The notes: generated by a model not told the origin, from the sequence alone. A DNA stretch of 64,000 bases from Shewanella algae (GCF_009183365.2 NZ_CP068230.1:1951001-2015000), one strand, 5' to 3'; positions 1 to 9,407 are shown, numbered from the stretch's first letter. Translations and numbers: made by a program.

Positions 1-1
1 C

Positions 2-1897
2 ATGGATTCGGCCGAGCGCCCGATAGCGCCTTCCTACACCTATGGCCTGTTGAAACTGGATATCGACACAGCGCCGCTGGAAACCGCCGATCAATTGATG
101 CTGCAAACTCTGGTAAACAGTTATGAGAAGGGCATGGCGGCGGCTCATGGCGTCGACAAGGAAAGCATTACCTATTCAGGCCTGTTTACCACCCAGTCGG
201 TGGCCGATGTTTATGAAACCACCAAGCTGCTGATGCTGCAACCCGGCTCACCCTATGCGCCCAAGTGGTTGCAAACTCCGACTCCAGCCGGCTATACAGT
301 GGCGATGGCAGCTGGGCTTACCCCTGCTGACGGCATAGCCTATGTATTGGCGGATTTGGCCGATGTCTACACTGCGGCCATTGAAGTACCGGTTTACGGC
401 ACTTGTTCATCGGCAAGCTGTGACGGCATTAACGGCTATTGGCAGGCCCAGGGCGACAGCCCGGTATCTGTGTTGCTGGCGCTGCAGGCCGGTACTCTGA
501 GCCAGGAGAACTTTGCCGCCCAGGCGATGGCTTACAACATAGATCCCGCCGCTGCACTGGCCAATCCTTCCTTGTTGGCCGGCAAAGCGTGGAAACTGGA
601 TGATGACAGTGCGGCCGATGCCACCAAGCACCTGACCCGCTTTAATCCCATTCCGGCGATTCGCAACTACGAAACTGTGCCTGTGCTGATCTCCATGCCC
701 AACGCCACTAAGCTGGCGGCATTTTATGCCAGCCAGGGCTTGCCTTTCACGCCACCAACCAGTGGCTGGCCTACCACGATAGCGCTGCATGGTCTGGGTG
801 GCGGCAAAGAGATGTCGCTGGCCTATGCCGGTAGTTATGCCGCAGCCGGTGTGGCTACAGTGGCCATGGATATGCCGCTGCACGGTGCCCGTTCATTTGA
901 TGCCAATGGTGACGGCATCTATGAAGTGTCGGCCTCAGGTGCTGCCTATGGTAATGTTGTCGGCAAGCCGGATGCCTTCCAAAACGGCAATCCGCTGGTA
1001 TTTGTCAACATAGAAAGCACGCTGTCGGTACGGGATAACTTCCGTCAGGCGACCATGGATCATCTGGCGCTTAGAGCCGCGATAACAGGTATGTCGGCGC
1101 AACTGGCCGAAATGGGCGCGCCTCAGGTGTTTGATAATAACCAGATAACCGCTCAGGGGCTTAGCCTTGGCGCCATTGTCGGCACCAACTTCGCGACCTA
1201 TGCCAGCACAGGTTTGAAAGACCCTGCATCCGGCACAGCCTTGCCCAACTACTATGGCATCAAGGGCGCATCTTTGGTGGCGCCGAGCGGCGGCCTGGCG
1301 GGTTCTTTCGCCGGTTCAGCCACCTTTGCACCTCTGTTGTTTGCCAATGTGACGGCTTCCGATACCTTCAAGGCCTTGGTGGACGTGGCCAATAAACAAG
1401 GATATCAGCCGGGTTCGGCCGAATATGAGGCCCTGGTTCAGACGGTATACGCCGAATTTATCCCTACCTTCGCCTTTGCGGTGCAAACCGGGATAGAGTC
1501 AGCCGATCCTATCAACCAGACTGCCATGCTCAAGGCCACGGGTTTGCCGGTGCATCTGGTGGAAATCGTCGGTGATGGCGCTGGTAACAAGGGCGATCAG
1601 GTTCTGCCTGGTACTGTCGCGGGCTTCCCGCTGTCCGGCACTGAGCCTTTGATTGCGACTCTGGGGCTTAACTGCGTCGATCAGACCAGTGCCGGTGGCG
1701 GCGCTGTGCGCTTTGCCAAGGGGCATCACAGCTCACTCATTGACCCATCCGAAGTACCGGGCGTGACCGATGGCATGGCGGCTCAGGCGACGGCAGAAAT
1801 GCAGTCTCAGGCGTCTATTTTTGCCTCTTCTGCCGGTAAAGATGGTGCCAGCATTTTGGTGACCGACTCGTCCGTTCTGCAAAGCTGCGGTGGCTAA
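2..1897 (+). CDS. VolA/Pla-1 type extracellular lipase, 3' part
   Basis: The last 631 residues of a large alpha/beta-hydrolase lipase; the true start and signal sequence lie before the window. A nucleophile elbow GLSLG sits near residue 387 and a likely catalytic His pair (KGHHSSL) near residue 575. The segment TIALHGLGGGKEM, around residue 261, fits the oxyanion loop of lipases. Members of this family (VolA of Vibrio, Pla-1/cef) are surface lipoproteins that release fatty acids from lysophospholipids; that role is inferred from family. The gene ends in a strong terminator just before sohB, so it is transcribed separately. The ATG at position 2 is only the first Met in the visible part. Confidence 0.8.
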   Translation: MDSAERPIAPSYTYGLLKLDIDTAPLETADQLMLQTLVNSYEKGMAAAHGVDKESITYSGLFTTQSVADVYETTKLLMLQPGSPYAPKWLQTPTPAGYTVAMAAGLTPADGIAYVLADLADVYTAAIEVPVYGTCSSASCDGINGYWQAQGDSPVSVLLALQAGTLSQENFAAQAMAYNIDPAAALANPSLLAGKAWKLDDDSAADATKHLTRFNPIPAIRNYETVPVLISMPNATKLAAFYASQGLPFTPPTSGWPTTIALHGLGGGKEMSLAYAGSYAAAGVATVAMDMPLHGARSFDANGDGIYEVSASGAAYGNVVGKPDAFQNGNPLVFVNIESTLSVRDNFRQATMDHLALRAAITGMSAQLAEMGAPQVFDNNQITAQGLSLGAIVGTNFATYASTGLKDPASGTALPNYYGIKGASLVAPSGGLAGSFAGSATFAPLLFANVTASDTFKALVDVANKQGYQPGSAEYEALVQTVYAEFIPTFAFAVQTGIESADPINQTAMLKATGLPVHLVEIVGDGAGNKGDQVLPGTVAGFPLSGTEPLIATLGLNCVDQTSAGGGAVRFAKGHHSSLIDPSEVPGVTDGMAAQATAEMQSQASIFASSAGKDGASILVTDSSVLQSCGG

Positions 1898-1923
1898 GCG
1901 GTTACTCATATGTTTTTTGTAAC

Positions 1924-1950
1924 AAACCCGGCGAAATGCCGGGTTTTTTT
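1924..1950 (+). terminator. Rho-independent terminator after the lipase gene
   Basis: A 9-bp stem (AAACCCGGC / GCCGGGTTT) with a 5-base loop is followed by a run of T. An ATG lies in its loop at 1936; it should not be used as the sohB start. Confidence 0.9.
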
Positions 1951-2016
1951 ATCTATGCAAGGGCTGCTAGAATAGCGCGATTTTGTGTGCTTTCTCGCGG
2001 TGAAAGGAACCCTGTA

Positions 2017-3039
2017 GTGGAATTTTTATACGAGTACGGATTATTTCTGGCCAAGGCGATCACTTTAGTGGTGGCAGTGGGTGCCATAGTGGTAATTGTG
2101 GTGGCATCGGCGGTAAAACAAAAGAGTGACAGGGGCGAGCTGAAACTGACGCATCTCAGCGATGAGCTTAAATCGCTCAAGCATCACCTCAAGGCAGAGC
2201 TTTTGGGCAAAAAGGCGTTCAAGGCCTATGAGAAACAGCTCAAGGCCGAGCAAAAGGCTCACGACAAGGCACTTGATGCCGGGGAAGCCAAAGATCCCAA
2301 GGTGTATGTCGTCGAGTTCAAAGGTGGCATAGAAGCGGCCGAAGTGGCGTCACTGCGGGAAGAGATCAGCGCCATTCTGGCAATTGCCGAGGAAGGTGAT
2401 GAGGTAGTCGCCAGCGTTGAGAGTGGTGGCGGCATGGTTCATGGCTATGGCCTGGCGGCCAGCCAACTGGACAGGATCCGCAATGCCGGGCTGCCGCTGA
2501 CCATATGTGTCGATAAGGTGGCTGCCAGTGGCGGTTATATGATGGCCTGCGTCGCCGACCGCATTATTGCAGCGCCGTTTGCTATCATAGGCTCCATAGG
2601 TGTTGTTGCCCAATTGCCGAACTTTAACAAGCTGCTGAAGAAGCATGACATTGATTATGAGCAGCATACCGCCGGTGATTTCAAGCGCACCCTGACGCTG
2701 TTCGGTGAGAACACAGATGAGGGTAGAGCCAAGTTCCAACAGGAACTGGAAGAAACCCATCAGCTGTTCAAAGACTTTGTCGGGTGTTATCGGCCGCAAC
2801 TGGAGCTGGACAAGGTGGCAACAGGTGAACATTGGTATGGTCAGCAGGCCGTAGAACTGGGGCTCATAGATGAAGTCGGCACCAGTGATGATCTCTTGCT
2901 GAAGTTGGCCGCGGATCGCACTGTGATCAAGGTAAAATATCAGCTGCGCAAGAAACTGGCCGACAAGTTGGCCCACAGCGCTTCTTTGATGCTCAACGCC
3001 TGCTACAACAAGTTGGCCGAGAAGAATCGACCAATGTAA
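2017..3039 (+). CDS. sohB: SohB, inner-membrane signal-peptide-peptidase-like serine protease (S49)
   Basis: A 340-residue S49 family protease. An N-terminal membrane helix (AKAITLVVAVGAIVVIVVA) is followed by a charged linker and then the ClpP-like fold. The catalytic Ser lies in the DKVAASGGYMMACVADRI segment; SppA/SohB enzymes use a Ser-Lys dyad. The start is taken as GTG at 2017, giving VEFLYEYG, because AAGGA stands 8 bases upstream and the length then matches SohB. The longer frame from ATG 1936 begins inside the preceding terminator loop. The role is membrane protein and signal-peptide quality control, known from E. coli SohB. It appears monocistronic, with a terminator on each side. 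Confidence 0.92.
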   Translation: MEFLYEYGLFLAKAITLVVAVGAIVVIVVASAVKQKSDRGELKLTHLSDELKSLKHHLKAELLGKKAFKAYEKQLKAEQKAHDKALDAGEAKDPKVYVVEFKGGIEAAEVASLREEISAILAIAEEGDEVVASVESGGGMVHGYGLAASQLDRIRNAGLPLTICVDKVAASGGYMMACVADRIIAAPFAIIGSIGVVAQLPNFNKLLKKHDIDYEQHTAGDFKRTLTLFGENTDEGRAKFQQELEETHQLFKDFVGCYRPQLELDKVATGEHWYGQQAVELGLIDEVGTSDDLLLKLAADRTVIKVKYQLRKKLADKLAHSASLMLNACYNKLAEKNRPM

Positions 3040-3068
3040 CTCCTGGTGTTTAATCCATTCGCTAATCT

Positions 3069-3092
3069 AACCCCGGCACGCCGGGGTTTTTT
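3069..3092 (+). terminator. Terminator of sohB
   Basis: AACCCCGGC and GCCGGGGTT form a tight GC-rich stem followed by six T. Confidence 0.9.
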
Positions 3093-3098
3093 ATGCCG

Positions 3099-3281
3099 CT
3101 ATTCTTCCGGCAAAGCCGTGCCGGTGTTATCGTCACTCAAGTCGCTACCCAAACCATTCAGCCACAGGATTACCTCGGCCGAATGCATTCCTAATGTGCT
3201 TAATACCTTGGCTGCTTCTGCCTCCGGATGAGTTTGAGAAAACGACCGCAAGCGCAGACCAATTCGAGTGGCTAATTGACG
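3099..3281 (-). pseudogene. Possible small gene remnant, convergent with sohB
   Basis: The minus strand is open for 61 codons and ends with a TAG at 3099-3101, just before the sohB terminator. The translation has the codon choice and composition of a real protein (for example THPEAEAAKVLSTLGMHSAE, then VILWLNGLGSDLSDDN, ending GTALPEE). No in-frame ATG exists in its first part. The only upstream ATG (near 3291, MQNSVN then stop) is in another frame, so one frameshift would give a roughly 65-residue protein. It may be a decayed small gene or one that starts at TTG or CTG. The rest of 3282-3424 holds nothing recognisable apart from the leader of the next gene. Family unknown. Confidence 0.3.
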
Positions 3282-3424
3282 CTATTTTGCATAAAACACC
3301 GACATTAATGCTTTTAAAATTCATAAACAGAGGCATTTAGGCCTTTTTATGCAGTACGCCTTTAATTCTCTGGCTGGATACGTTAAAACAGCTTTGGGGG
3401 ATTAACAAAAAGATAACAATAACT

Positions 3425-4435
3425 ATGCAGATCAAATACCGAGCCAACATGATGGTTGGGGATCAGGCGTACCCGGCTTTTGAACTGGCCAACCTTATTC
3501 GTTTTATTCAGTCACAATTGGGAGCCGAGGCTGCCGAAGAGATATGCCGGCACATAGGCACGGGTATCAATGAACTCAAGGAGTGCCAATTGGTGCGGGT
3601 CTGGCAGCTCAGCGCCACCATAGCGTTTCTCATGCAGCGTAGTCGACGTGAGGATATCAGCCTGCTGGCTGGTCTCAATACCCGGGTAACCGACTTGGGC
3701 TTTCTGTTGCCTTTGCTTGGGGATTGCCGGGATCTCGGTGAATGCCTGGATTTTGTGCTCAACCATCCCAAGTGGGTGGGCAGTTTTGCCGATCTGTTGC
3801 TACTGGAAGATGAGCGGGAAATCCGCCTGCGCTGGCTCAATACCGGCCGGGCCGAGCCGTTAATCTATCGCGGCGAATTTCTTCACAGCATAGGTGCGCT
3901 GCTGAGTTTGGCGCGGGAGTTAACCGGTCAAGAGGTCAGCTTTAACTGTATCTGTGTTACCGGCACTTTGATGCCGTCTGAGGGATTGGCAAAACTGACC
4001 AAACAGCTGGAGTTTCTGAGTGACTTCAATGAATGGCGCCTCGATAAATCCTACCTGGCGCTGGCTGTGGATCTGAGTCATTTTTCCGATCACAGCCAAA
4101 ACTGTCAGCAGCAGAGCTCGCTGATTGAAAAGATTATTGCCGAGCTGGATGGCGACTTTCCCGCTGTACCGCCATTGGAAACCATGGCACTCAGGTTACA
4201 CATGAGCAGTCGCAGCCTGAGGCGCAAGCTGGCGGCCCTCGGCAGCAGCTATCAACGCCTGGTGGATCAGCAAAGGTGTCAAAGAGCGGTGAGCTGGATC
4301 CTTGAGGGCCGGCTATCGGTGAGTGAGATTGCCGAGCGTTTGGGATACAGCGACAGTTGTCATTTTCGCCAGAGCTTCAAGCATTGGCTCGGCTATCCAC
4401 CAGGCTATTTCAGCCGCTTGGGGCAGGAAGACTAA
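3425..4435 (+). CDS. AraC family transcriptional regulator
   Basis: 336 residues. Residues 1-200 resemble the N-terminal effector or dimerisation domain of the OruR/ArgR-like AraC group. The last 100 residues carry two helix-turn-helix units: LETMALRLHMSSRSLRRKLA and VSEIAERLGYSDSCHFRQSF, the second followed by KHWLGYPPGYFS, the classic AraC signature. No good ribosome binding site precedes ATG 3425, so a nearby alternative start is possible. It is convergent with the beta-helix/cytochrome lipoprotein gene and shares its terminator. That is not proof of regulation, and its target and effector are unknown. Confidence 0.88.
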   Translation: MQIKYRANMMVGDQAYPAFELANLIRFIQSQLGAEAAEEICRHIGTGINELKECQLVRVWQLSATIAFLMQRSRREDISLLAGLNTRVTDLGFLLPLLGDCRDLGECLDFVLNHPKWVGSFADLLLLEDEREIRLRWLNTGRAEPLIYRGEFLHSIGALLSLARELTGQEVSFNCICVTGTLMPSEGLAKLTKQLEFLSDFNEWRLDKSYLALAVDLSHFSDHSQNCQQQSSLIEKIIAELDGDFPAVPPLETMALRLHMSSRSLRRKLAALGSSYQRLVDQQRCQRAVSWILEGRLSVSEIAERLGYSDSCHFRQSFKHWLGYPPGYFSRLGQED

Positions 4436-4466
4436 AAAGGCCCGGGTCGTCAAACCCGGGCCTTTT
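4435..4466. terminator. Bidirectional terminator between convergent genes
   Basis: AAAAGGCCCGGGT pairs with ACCCGGGCCTTTT around a 6-base loop, with A and T runs on both sides. It serves the AraC gene (+) and the lipoprotein gene (-). Confidence 0.9.
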
Positions 4467-4508
4467 GCTTATTGCGGTAAGCGTTTTTCAGTCTGCTTGG
4501 CTCCAGCT

Positions 4509-7151
4509 TCAGTTGGAGCAGCTGGCTGCCGGTAAACGTTTAATCCATTCGCTTATCAGCGCGACTCCTTCATCGTGGCTGAGGCTACGGCCAATTTCGG
4601 GCATTCTGTCGCCCGGCTCATTGCTCTGCATCCGGAAATGCATGATGGACTCGGCCGGATTACCCGGTACCACATCGTAGCCCAGGGTGCCGCCGCCATA
4701 GGCGACAGGCGATTTACAGGTGCCGTGGCTGAAGCCGTTGTCTTCATCATAGCTGCGCTGGTATTCCAGTTTCAGCCCGGTATTGGAGGCATTGCCTTCG
4801 GGTCTGTGGCAGTGGGCGCAGTTGATATCCAGGTAACCCTTGGCAGTTTGCATCAGCTCGCTGTCACTGAGCTGAGTCAAAGTGGCTTCATCACCATCCA
4901 CATAGGCTGGTACCTTGTCGACGCTGGTAAGGGTTGGCAGGCCGCTGAGAATACCCGCGCTTTGCCAATGAAGCAGTTGGTTGGCGCTGCCATCCTGGTA
5001 GGGGTAGTCACGGTTCAGATGGCGGGCCTTGGGACCAATCGGCATAAACACCGCCTGGCTGGCGCTGTCGGCCTTGAACTGATGACACTGCTTGCACTGA
5101 TTCATTGACGGGACAACGTAGTCAAAGTTCAGGGTTTGCCCCTTGTGCACCACGCTCTTGCCTTGAATGGCACCGGCCTTGGCCAAAGTGGCATCTGTTT
5201 GCTCGGCATTCCAGACATAGGGCAGGGCGGTCCAGCCCGACTCTCTGTGGATCAACAACCGGGTTTCAATCAGAGTTTCATTGTCCACGCCTCTGGTTGC
5301 GGTATCGGCAGGCAGGGCAAATGTTTTCACCAGTACTGTGCCTACCGGGAAGTCAAAGGCCTCATTGCTGCTGTAGTTGGCTTGTTTCCCTTCCGGCACA
5401 AACACATAGCGATACTTACTGGCATAGTCGGTAAACAGCGGCGTGTTGAGATCGTAAGGGATCCCGCCACTGTTTGGCATGGCCGCCGGCATAGAGGCGT
5501 CGGCAAACAGGCGGTATTGTGCCAGGCTGCTGCAATTGGCACCCGTCAGAGCATCCCAGTTCACACCAGAGCCTTGAGCGCTGCACAGCGACAGGTCGCC
5601 ATCGCCTTCAAGGCCGCCTTCACCTTCTCCTATAGTACCGCCACCGCCGACCAGCACGCCACCGTCACAACCTTCGGTATCATCATCCACGCCGCAGCCG
5701 AAGATCTGTTCGCCGAAAGTGACGGTATGCACAGGTAGGCTGACCAAAGAGCATTGCAACAGTTGCTGCTGCTTGGCTTCATACATGACATCGGGAATGC
5801 TGACATCGGTATTGCTGTTGCCGTAGAGCTGGCCAATACTGACATCTCCATTGTTGCTGGCACAGACATTTTCACTGCCGTCAGGGTTGAAGGGGAGTTC
5901 ACCAAAGCCGAGATAGGCGCCGGTACCATTGTTGGCGAGCAGTTCACCCAGGCCATCGTAGAGGATCCCCGGGAAGCGGCCATGGCTGTAGATGTAGGCC
6001 TTGATGATATCCTCGATAAGATAACCGTTGGGCTTGGTGGCAAAACCGCTTATCTGGTTGTCATGGATATAGATGTTGCGCGGTGTGGCGCGCCAGCCAT
6101 CTTCAATGGCCTGACCCGGCTGGGCATAGCTGGCGGCAAAGGCGGATACATCCGGCTCGGCGATAAAGAAGCTGGAGACAGTGACCGCCAGGGTATCGTG
6201 GTTGCTGATCTGGTTGTTGAACACTTCCACATCGTTGGTGGAGAGTATGATCACCCCGGTGCCGGGAGGAACAATATGCACTCCGGCTGGGTTGGCAGAG
6301 GCGTTGGCGAAGTTGTGGGTATTGTTGTCATAAACCTTGTTGTTGAATACCCGTACGCTGGAGCCGTACTTGTGGTTGCCAATGGGAAGGTCGAACACCA
6401 GAATACCACCGGTATTGCCCATGGCCTCATTGTCATAGACATCGGCAAAACGCGAGTTTTCCACTTCGATACCGGCAACGTTTTCCTTGGCGATATTGCG
6501 CCTGACGACTATGTACTCAGACTGGCCGACATAGATACCGGCATCGGCGCTGCCGCGGACATAGCTGTCTTCAATCAAAATATTCTCGCATTCCACCGGG
6601 TAAAGGCCGTAGGCGCCATTGCCTTGATCCAGCTCACCTTCCCACACGGCGGAGACATTGCGCAGTATGATGCCATTGGTATTTTTCAGCTTGATGCCGT
6701 TGTTTTTGGCTTCATAGACCGACAGATCCTTGATGGTGATATTGAGGGCATTTTGTACAAAGATACCGTCACCGGCGTTGGCATTGGCAAAGTCGAGAAT
6801 GGTTTCATCGCGGCCATAGCCCATGACAGTGACATTGCTGGCATAGCTGCCGTCACCGTCGACATCGCCGTCAAACAACAAGGTGGCATCTATCTCAAAT
6901 CGGCCCTTTGGCAACACGATTACAGCGCCACTCTGGGCGTTGATCAGAGCTTCCTGAATTCGGGTTGTCAAATTGTCTCCGGCTTCAACCATGATGGCGC
7001 CTTCGGGGAAGGGGCTGGTTACCGGCGGTGGCGTCACGACCGGCGGTTCAGTGGTTTGAGACGTATTGTCGTCATCCGAGCAGGCAATGAGTCCCACGGT
7101 TAACCCGGCTGCCAGCAACGCCAAAGTCAGGGGGTTTTTCTTGTTGAACAT
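4509..7151 (-). CDS. Lipoprotein fusing a parallel beta-helix domain to an SO2930-type diheme cytochrome c
   Basis: 880 residues. The N-terminus is a lipoprotein signal (LLAAGLTVGLIACSDDDN, lipobox IAC). Residues about 50-480 show parallel beta-helix repeats rich in N, I and V (VYDNNTHNF, DVEVFNNQISNHD, NIYIHDNQISGF). A glycine-rich linker (near 500-530) leads to a C-terminal cytochrome with two haem motifs, CKQCH at 686-690 and CAHCH at 778-782, and a late Met (GDRMPEIG) that could be a distal ligand. Families TIGR03805 (beta-helix) and TIGR03806 (SO2930 family diheme cytochrome) are known as neighbouring separate genes; here they form one frame. AGGAGA stands before ATG 7151. The product is likely outer-membrane or periplasmic; its function is unknown. 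Confidence 0.85.
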   Translation of the reverse strand: MFNKKNPLTLALLAAGLTVGLIACSDDDNTSQTTEPPVVTPPPVTSPFPEGAIMVEAGDNLTTRIQEALINAQSGAVIVLPKGRFEIDATLLFDGDVDGDGSYASNVTVMGYGRDETILDFANANAGDGIFVQNALNITIKDLSVYEAKNNGIKLKNTNGIILRNVSAVWEGELDQGNGAYGLYPVECENILIEDSYVRGSADAGIYVGQSEYIVVRRNIAKENVAGIEVENSRFADVYDNEAMGNTGGILVFDLPIGNHKYGSSVRVFNNKVYDNNTHNFANASANPAGVHIVPPGTGVIILSTNDVEVFNNQISNHDTLAVTVSSFFIAEPDVSAFAASYAQPGQAIEDGWRATPRNIYIHDNQISGFATKPNGYLIEDIIKAYIYSHGRFPGILYDGLGELLANNGTGAYLGFGELPFNPDGSENVCASNNGDVSIGQLYGNSNTDVSIPDVMYEAKQQQLLQCSLVSLPVHTVTFGEQIFGCGVDDDTEGCDGGVLVGGGGTIGEGEGGLEGDGDLSLCSAQGSGVNWDALTGANCSSLAQYRLFADASMPAAMPNSGGIPYDLNTPLFTDYASKYRYVFVPEGKQANYSSNEAFDFPVGTVLVKTFALPADTATRGVDNETLIETRLLIHRESGWTALPYVWNAEQTDATLAKAGAIQGKSVVHKGQTLNFDYVVPSMNQCKQCHQFKADSASQAVFMPIGPKARHLNRDYPYQDGSANQLLHWQSAGILSGLPTLTSVDKVPAYVDGDEATLTQLSDSELMQTAKGYLDINCAHCHRPEGNASNTGLKLEYQRSYDEDNGFSHGTCKSPVAYGGGTLGYDVVPGNPAESIMHFRMQSNEPGDRMPEIGRSLSHDEGVALISEWIKRLPAASCSN

Positions 7152-7389
7152 AATCTCTCCTGATTATTGTTATTATTCCGTTAACAAGATCCCGATTCAT
7201 TTCCCGACTGACAATGTGAAATCCGGCCAAATTAGCACCAAATAATGCAAGTGGCGGCAAATAACAGATTGAGATGTTATCGCCATATGTAAACACTATT
7301 TTAACAACAGTTTGTTTTTCATCATTTATTCTGGATTTAGTTCGCCGGCAGTGATAAAACCTCATGCGTCAGAATCAAAAGGAGTTGGC

Positions 7390-8109
7390 ATGAGTAAGGA
7401 TGAACAAGAATACAGCCTTTCCGGTGATCCCATTTTCAGATACACGGATGGTGAAAAGGAATGGCAATCGCCTATGGGTGAAGAGTGTATCGTCCAGATA
7501 AGCGAACATATTGAGCGCCATATTGGTGAAGTCACCTGGGTCTTTCATGAAGTTATCTCGGATACTGTGCATATTGATGTGCATTATGTGGCACCGACAG
7601 ACGAGCGACCTTTCCATACTCTGGTGACTTCCGGCATGAGTGACTTGCCTATGAGTACCCCCGAAGAGGCGGATATCCCCAGGTTTATGGAGCTGATGAT
7701 CACCTTGCCGGCGCATTGGCAGATAAGTCAGGAAGCCTTCAGCGATGAACAGTGGTACTGGCCTGTAAGGCAGCTTAAGTTTTTGGCGCGCTTTCCGCAT
7801 AAATACGACAGCTGGCTGGGCTGGGGACACACAATACCCAATGGTGATCCTGCCGAACCCTTTGCCGAAAATACCCGTCAAAACGGCATGATAGTTCTGC
7901 CGTCACTGCTGGTTGATGAGGTTTTCCACACCCTGGAGATTGACCAGGACAAGTGCATCAATTTTTATAGCCTGGTGCCGCTTTATGAAGAAGAGATGAT
8001 GTTGAAACTGGAGCAGGGCAGCGATGCCTTGTTGGATCTGTTCGACAAATATCAGGTGAGCGATCTGGTGGATGTTGCCAGAATCAATGTGGTCACAGGG
8101 CGGAAATAA
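7390..8109 (+). CDS. Suppressor-of-fused (SUFU) domain protein
   Basis: 239 residues, cytoplasmic, no signal peptide. The segments HIDVHYVAPTDERPFHTLVT, SGMSDLPM and LPAHWQI, the WPVRQLKFLARFPHKYDSWL helix and GWGHTIPNGDP match bacterial SUFU-domain proteins. ATG 7390 is chosen because AAAAGGAG lies 6 bases upstream; the frame is open further 5' from 7312 but without support. In bacteria this domain is widely found as an immunity protein in polymorphic toxin systems, but no toxin gene lies beside it here, so an orphan or defensive role is only an inference. It is divergent from the beta-helix lipoprotein. Confidence 0.7.
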   Translation: MSKDEQEYSLSGDPIFRYTDGEKEWQSPMGEECIVQISEHIERHIGEVTWVFHEVISDTVHIDVHYVAPTDERPFHTLVTSGMSDLPMSTPEEADIPRFMELMITLPAHWQISQEAFSDEQWYWPVRQLKFLARFPHKYDSWLGWGHTIPNGDPAEPFAENTRQNGMIVLPSLLVDEVFHTLEIDQDKCINFYSLVPLYEEEMMLKLEQGSDALLDLFDKYQVSDLVDVARINVVTGRK

Positions 8110-8154
8110 CCGAGCCCCGGGGACTCACTCATAGCACACTCATAATAACAAGGT

Positions 8155-8200
8155 AAAAAGCCGGACTGAGCTGCATTGTGCAGGCTAGCCCGGCTTTTTT
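8155..8200. terminator. Bidirectional terminator
   Basis: AAAAAGCCGG and CCGGCTTTTT form the outer stem, and an inner CTGCA/TGCAG stem stacks within it. It separates the convergent SUFU and DUF3083-like genes. Confidence 0.85.
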
Positions 8201-8205
8201 GAGTC

Positions 8206-9267
8206 TTAACGCTTGTAACTGATGTGCTGATGGAATCTCAACACCAGTTCACGGCGCTCCGGATCCAAGCCTATGGCTTCGGCAAAGTCTTTCAAAGCCG
8301 CTTCCACCTGGTTCATATAGCGGCCATAACCTGGCTCTGTGTAGTCCTCTTTACCGGCAACCAGCAAAAAGTGCACCGATTCTACCAGGTTGCGCCCATC
8401 CCAATGGCTGACAAACTGAGTGTCGGTTGCCGCAGGATCAAAGCCTATCATCTGGGCTTCGGCAGTACTTTCCACCTTCTCGAACTTACTGTTGCGAACC
8501 AAAGGCATCAGGCCGTTGGCCACCATGGCGATGCGGTGCAATTGCTTGCCGGCCGCTGCGCTGCGGAACTTGTCCTCAAGAAACTGGTACAGCGGGCTGA
8601 AGTCTTCGGTATGCTCTTCTTCCAGCACGCTCTGCTTCAGGCGGCGGCTCAGCGGCAGGCTGACGGTGACATAGGCCAATGAGCTGTGATCTTCCGGCAG
8701 TTTGCACTTGCGCGACTTGTAGCGCTGATAAATATCCCTGAGCTTGTAGCCATAGGTCTTTTTCTCCCCCTTGGCACGGGCGAAGAGATCGTAGGCCATG
8801 TGCTGGTGATCGCGGACTTTGACCCTTAATTCCTGCTCCGGCAGGTTGTCCAACACCCCATTCAATACGGCATTGACCCGGCTGTGGAAATTGGCGGCGT
8901 TGGCGCGAATTTCCTTACCTGTGGCCAAAAACAGCAGTCTTAACTTGCGGGCCTTGTAGTCCGGCTGGAAGAAAAGGTTCTGGGCTTCATGGTAGGCCGG
9001 GTTGTAAAAGAACAGGATCTGTTCGGCGGTTTGGAAGCAGTAGGCCTCGGTGTGAAAACGCACCACAGGCAGTTTGTCATTGGCGATCACATGAATGTTG
9101 TGCAGATCTTCCTTTTCTGCCAATTGGAATACCAACTTGCTGATCTCGCGGTAGCAGTTTTCGTAACTGGCATAGTGGCTGAGCAGCGCATCTGTCATCA
9201 GTATTTCAGCCATGATGTACTGGCTGGTACGGGTGGCCAGAGGAATATAGACTTTTTGCTGGGACAT
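8206..9267 (-). CDS. DUF3083-like conserved protein
   Basis: 353 residues, soluble, with no membrane segment or signal. It seems built from two similar halves: each contains an extended strand such as HNIHVIANDKLPVVRFHTEA or LHRIAMVANGLMPLVRNSKF. Each also has a FxxPxY/GFDP segment and a helix ending in VRDHQHMAYD or VLRFHQHISY. This internal duplication is seen in the translation. I recall the sequence type as the uncharacterised DUF3083 family of Shewanella and relatives; no function is known. AAGGAAAG precedes ATG 9267. Confidence 0.6.
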   Translation of the reverse strand: MSQQKVYIPLATRTSQYIMAEILMTDALLSHYASYENCYREISKLVFQLAEKEDLHNIHVIANDKLPVVRFHTEAYCFQTAEQILFFYNPAYHEAQNLFFQPDYKARKLRLLFLATGKEIRANAANFHSRVNAVLNGVLDNLPEQELRVKVRDHQHMAYDLFARAKGEKKTYGYKLRDIYQRYKSRKCKLPEDHSSLAYVTVSLPLSRRLKQSVLEEEHTEDFSPLYQFLEDKFRSAAAGKQLHRIAMVANGLMPLVRNSKFEKVESTAEAQMIGFDPAATDTQFVSHWDGRNLVESVHFLLVAGKEDYTEPGYGRYMNQVEAALKDFAEAIGLDPERRELVLRFHQHISYKR

Positions 9268-9407
9268 ACGCTTTCCTTGTTTTATGTTATCAGGCCGGTA
9301 TAGGCATACTAGCCGGGTTGCACTGCAATCTTATTGCGACAAAACAACTTTCAATCCGATCGGGTATGGACTTATCGCGCCCGCCCTAGTGTAATCTATG
9401 GTTATGA

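Noticed and set aside
1936..2016. N-terminal extension of sohB from ATG 1936
   Set aside because: That ATG lies in the loop of the preceding terminator and has no ribosome binding site; GTG 2017 has a good one and gives the family length.
5754..7103. A 449-codon open frame antisense to the beta-helix lipoprotein
   Set aside because: Its Gly/Val/Ile/Asp-rich repetition mirrors the beta-helix repeats of the true gene; no ribosome binding site or motif.
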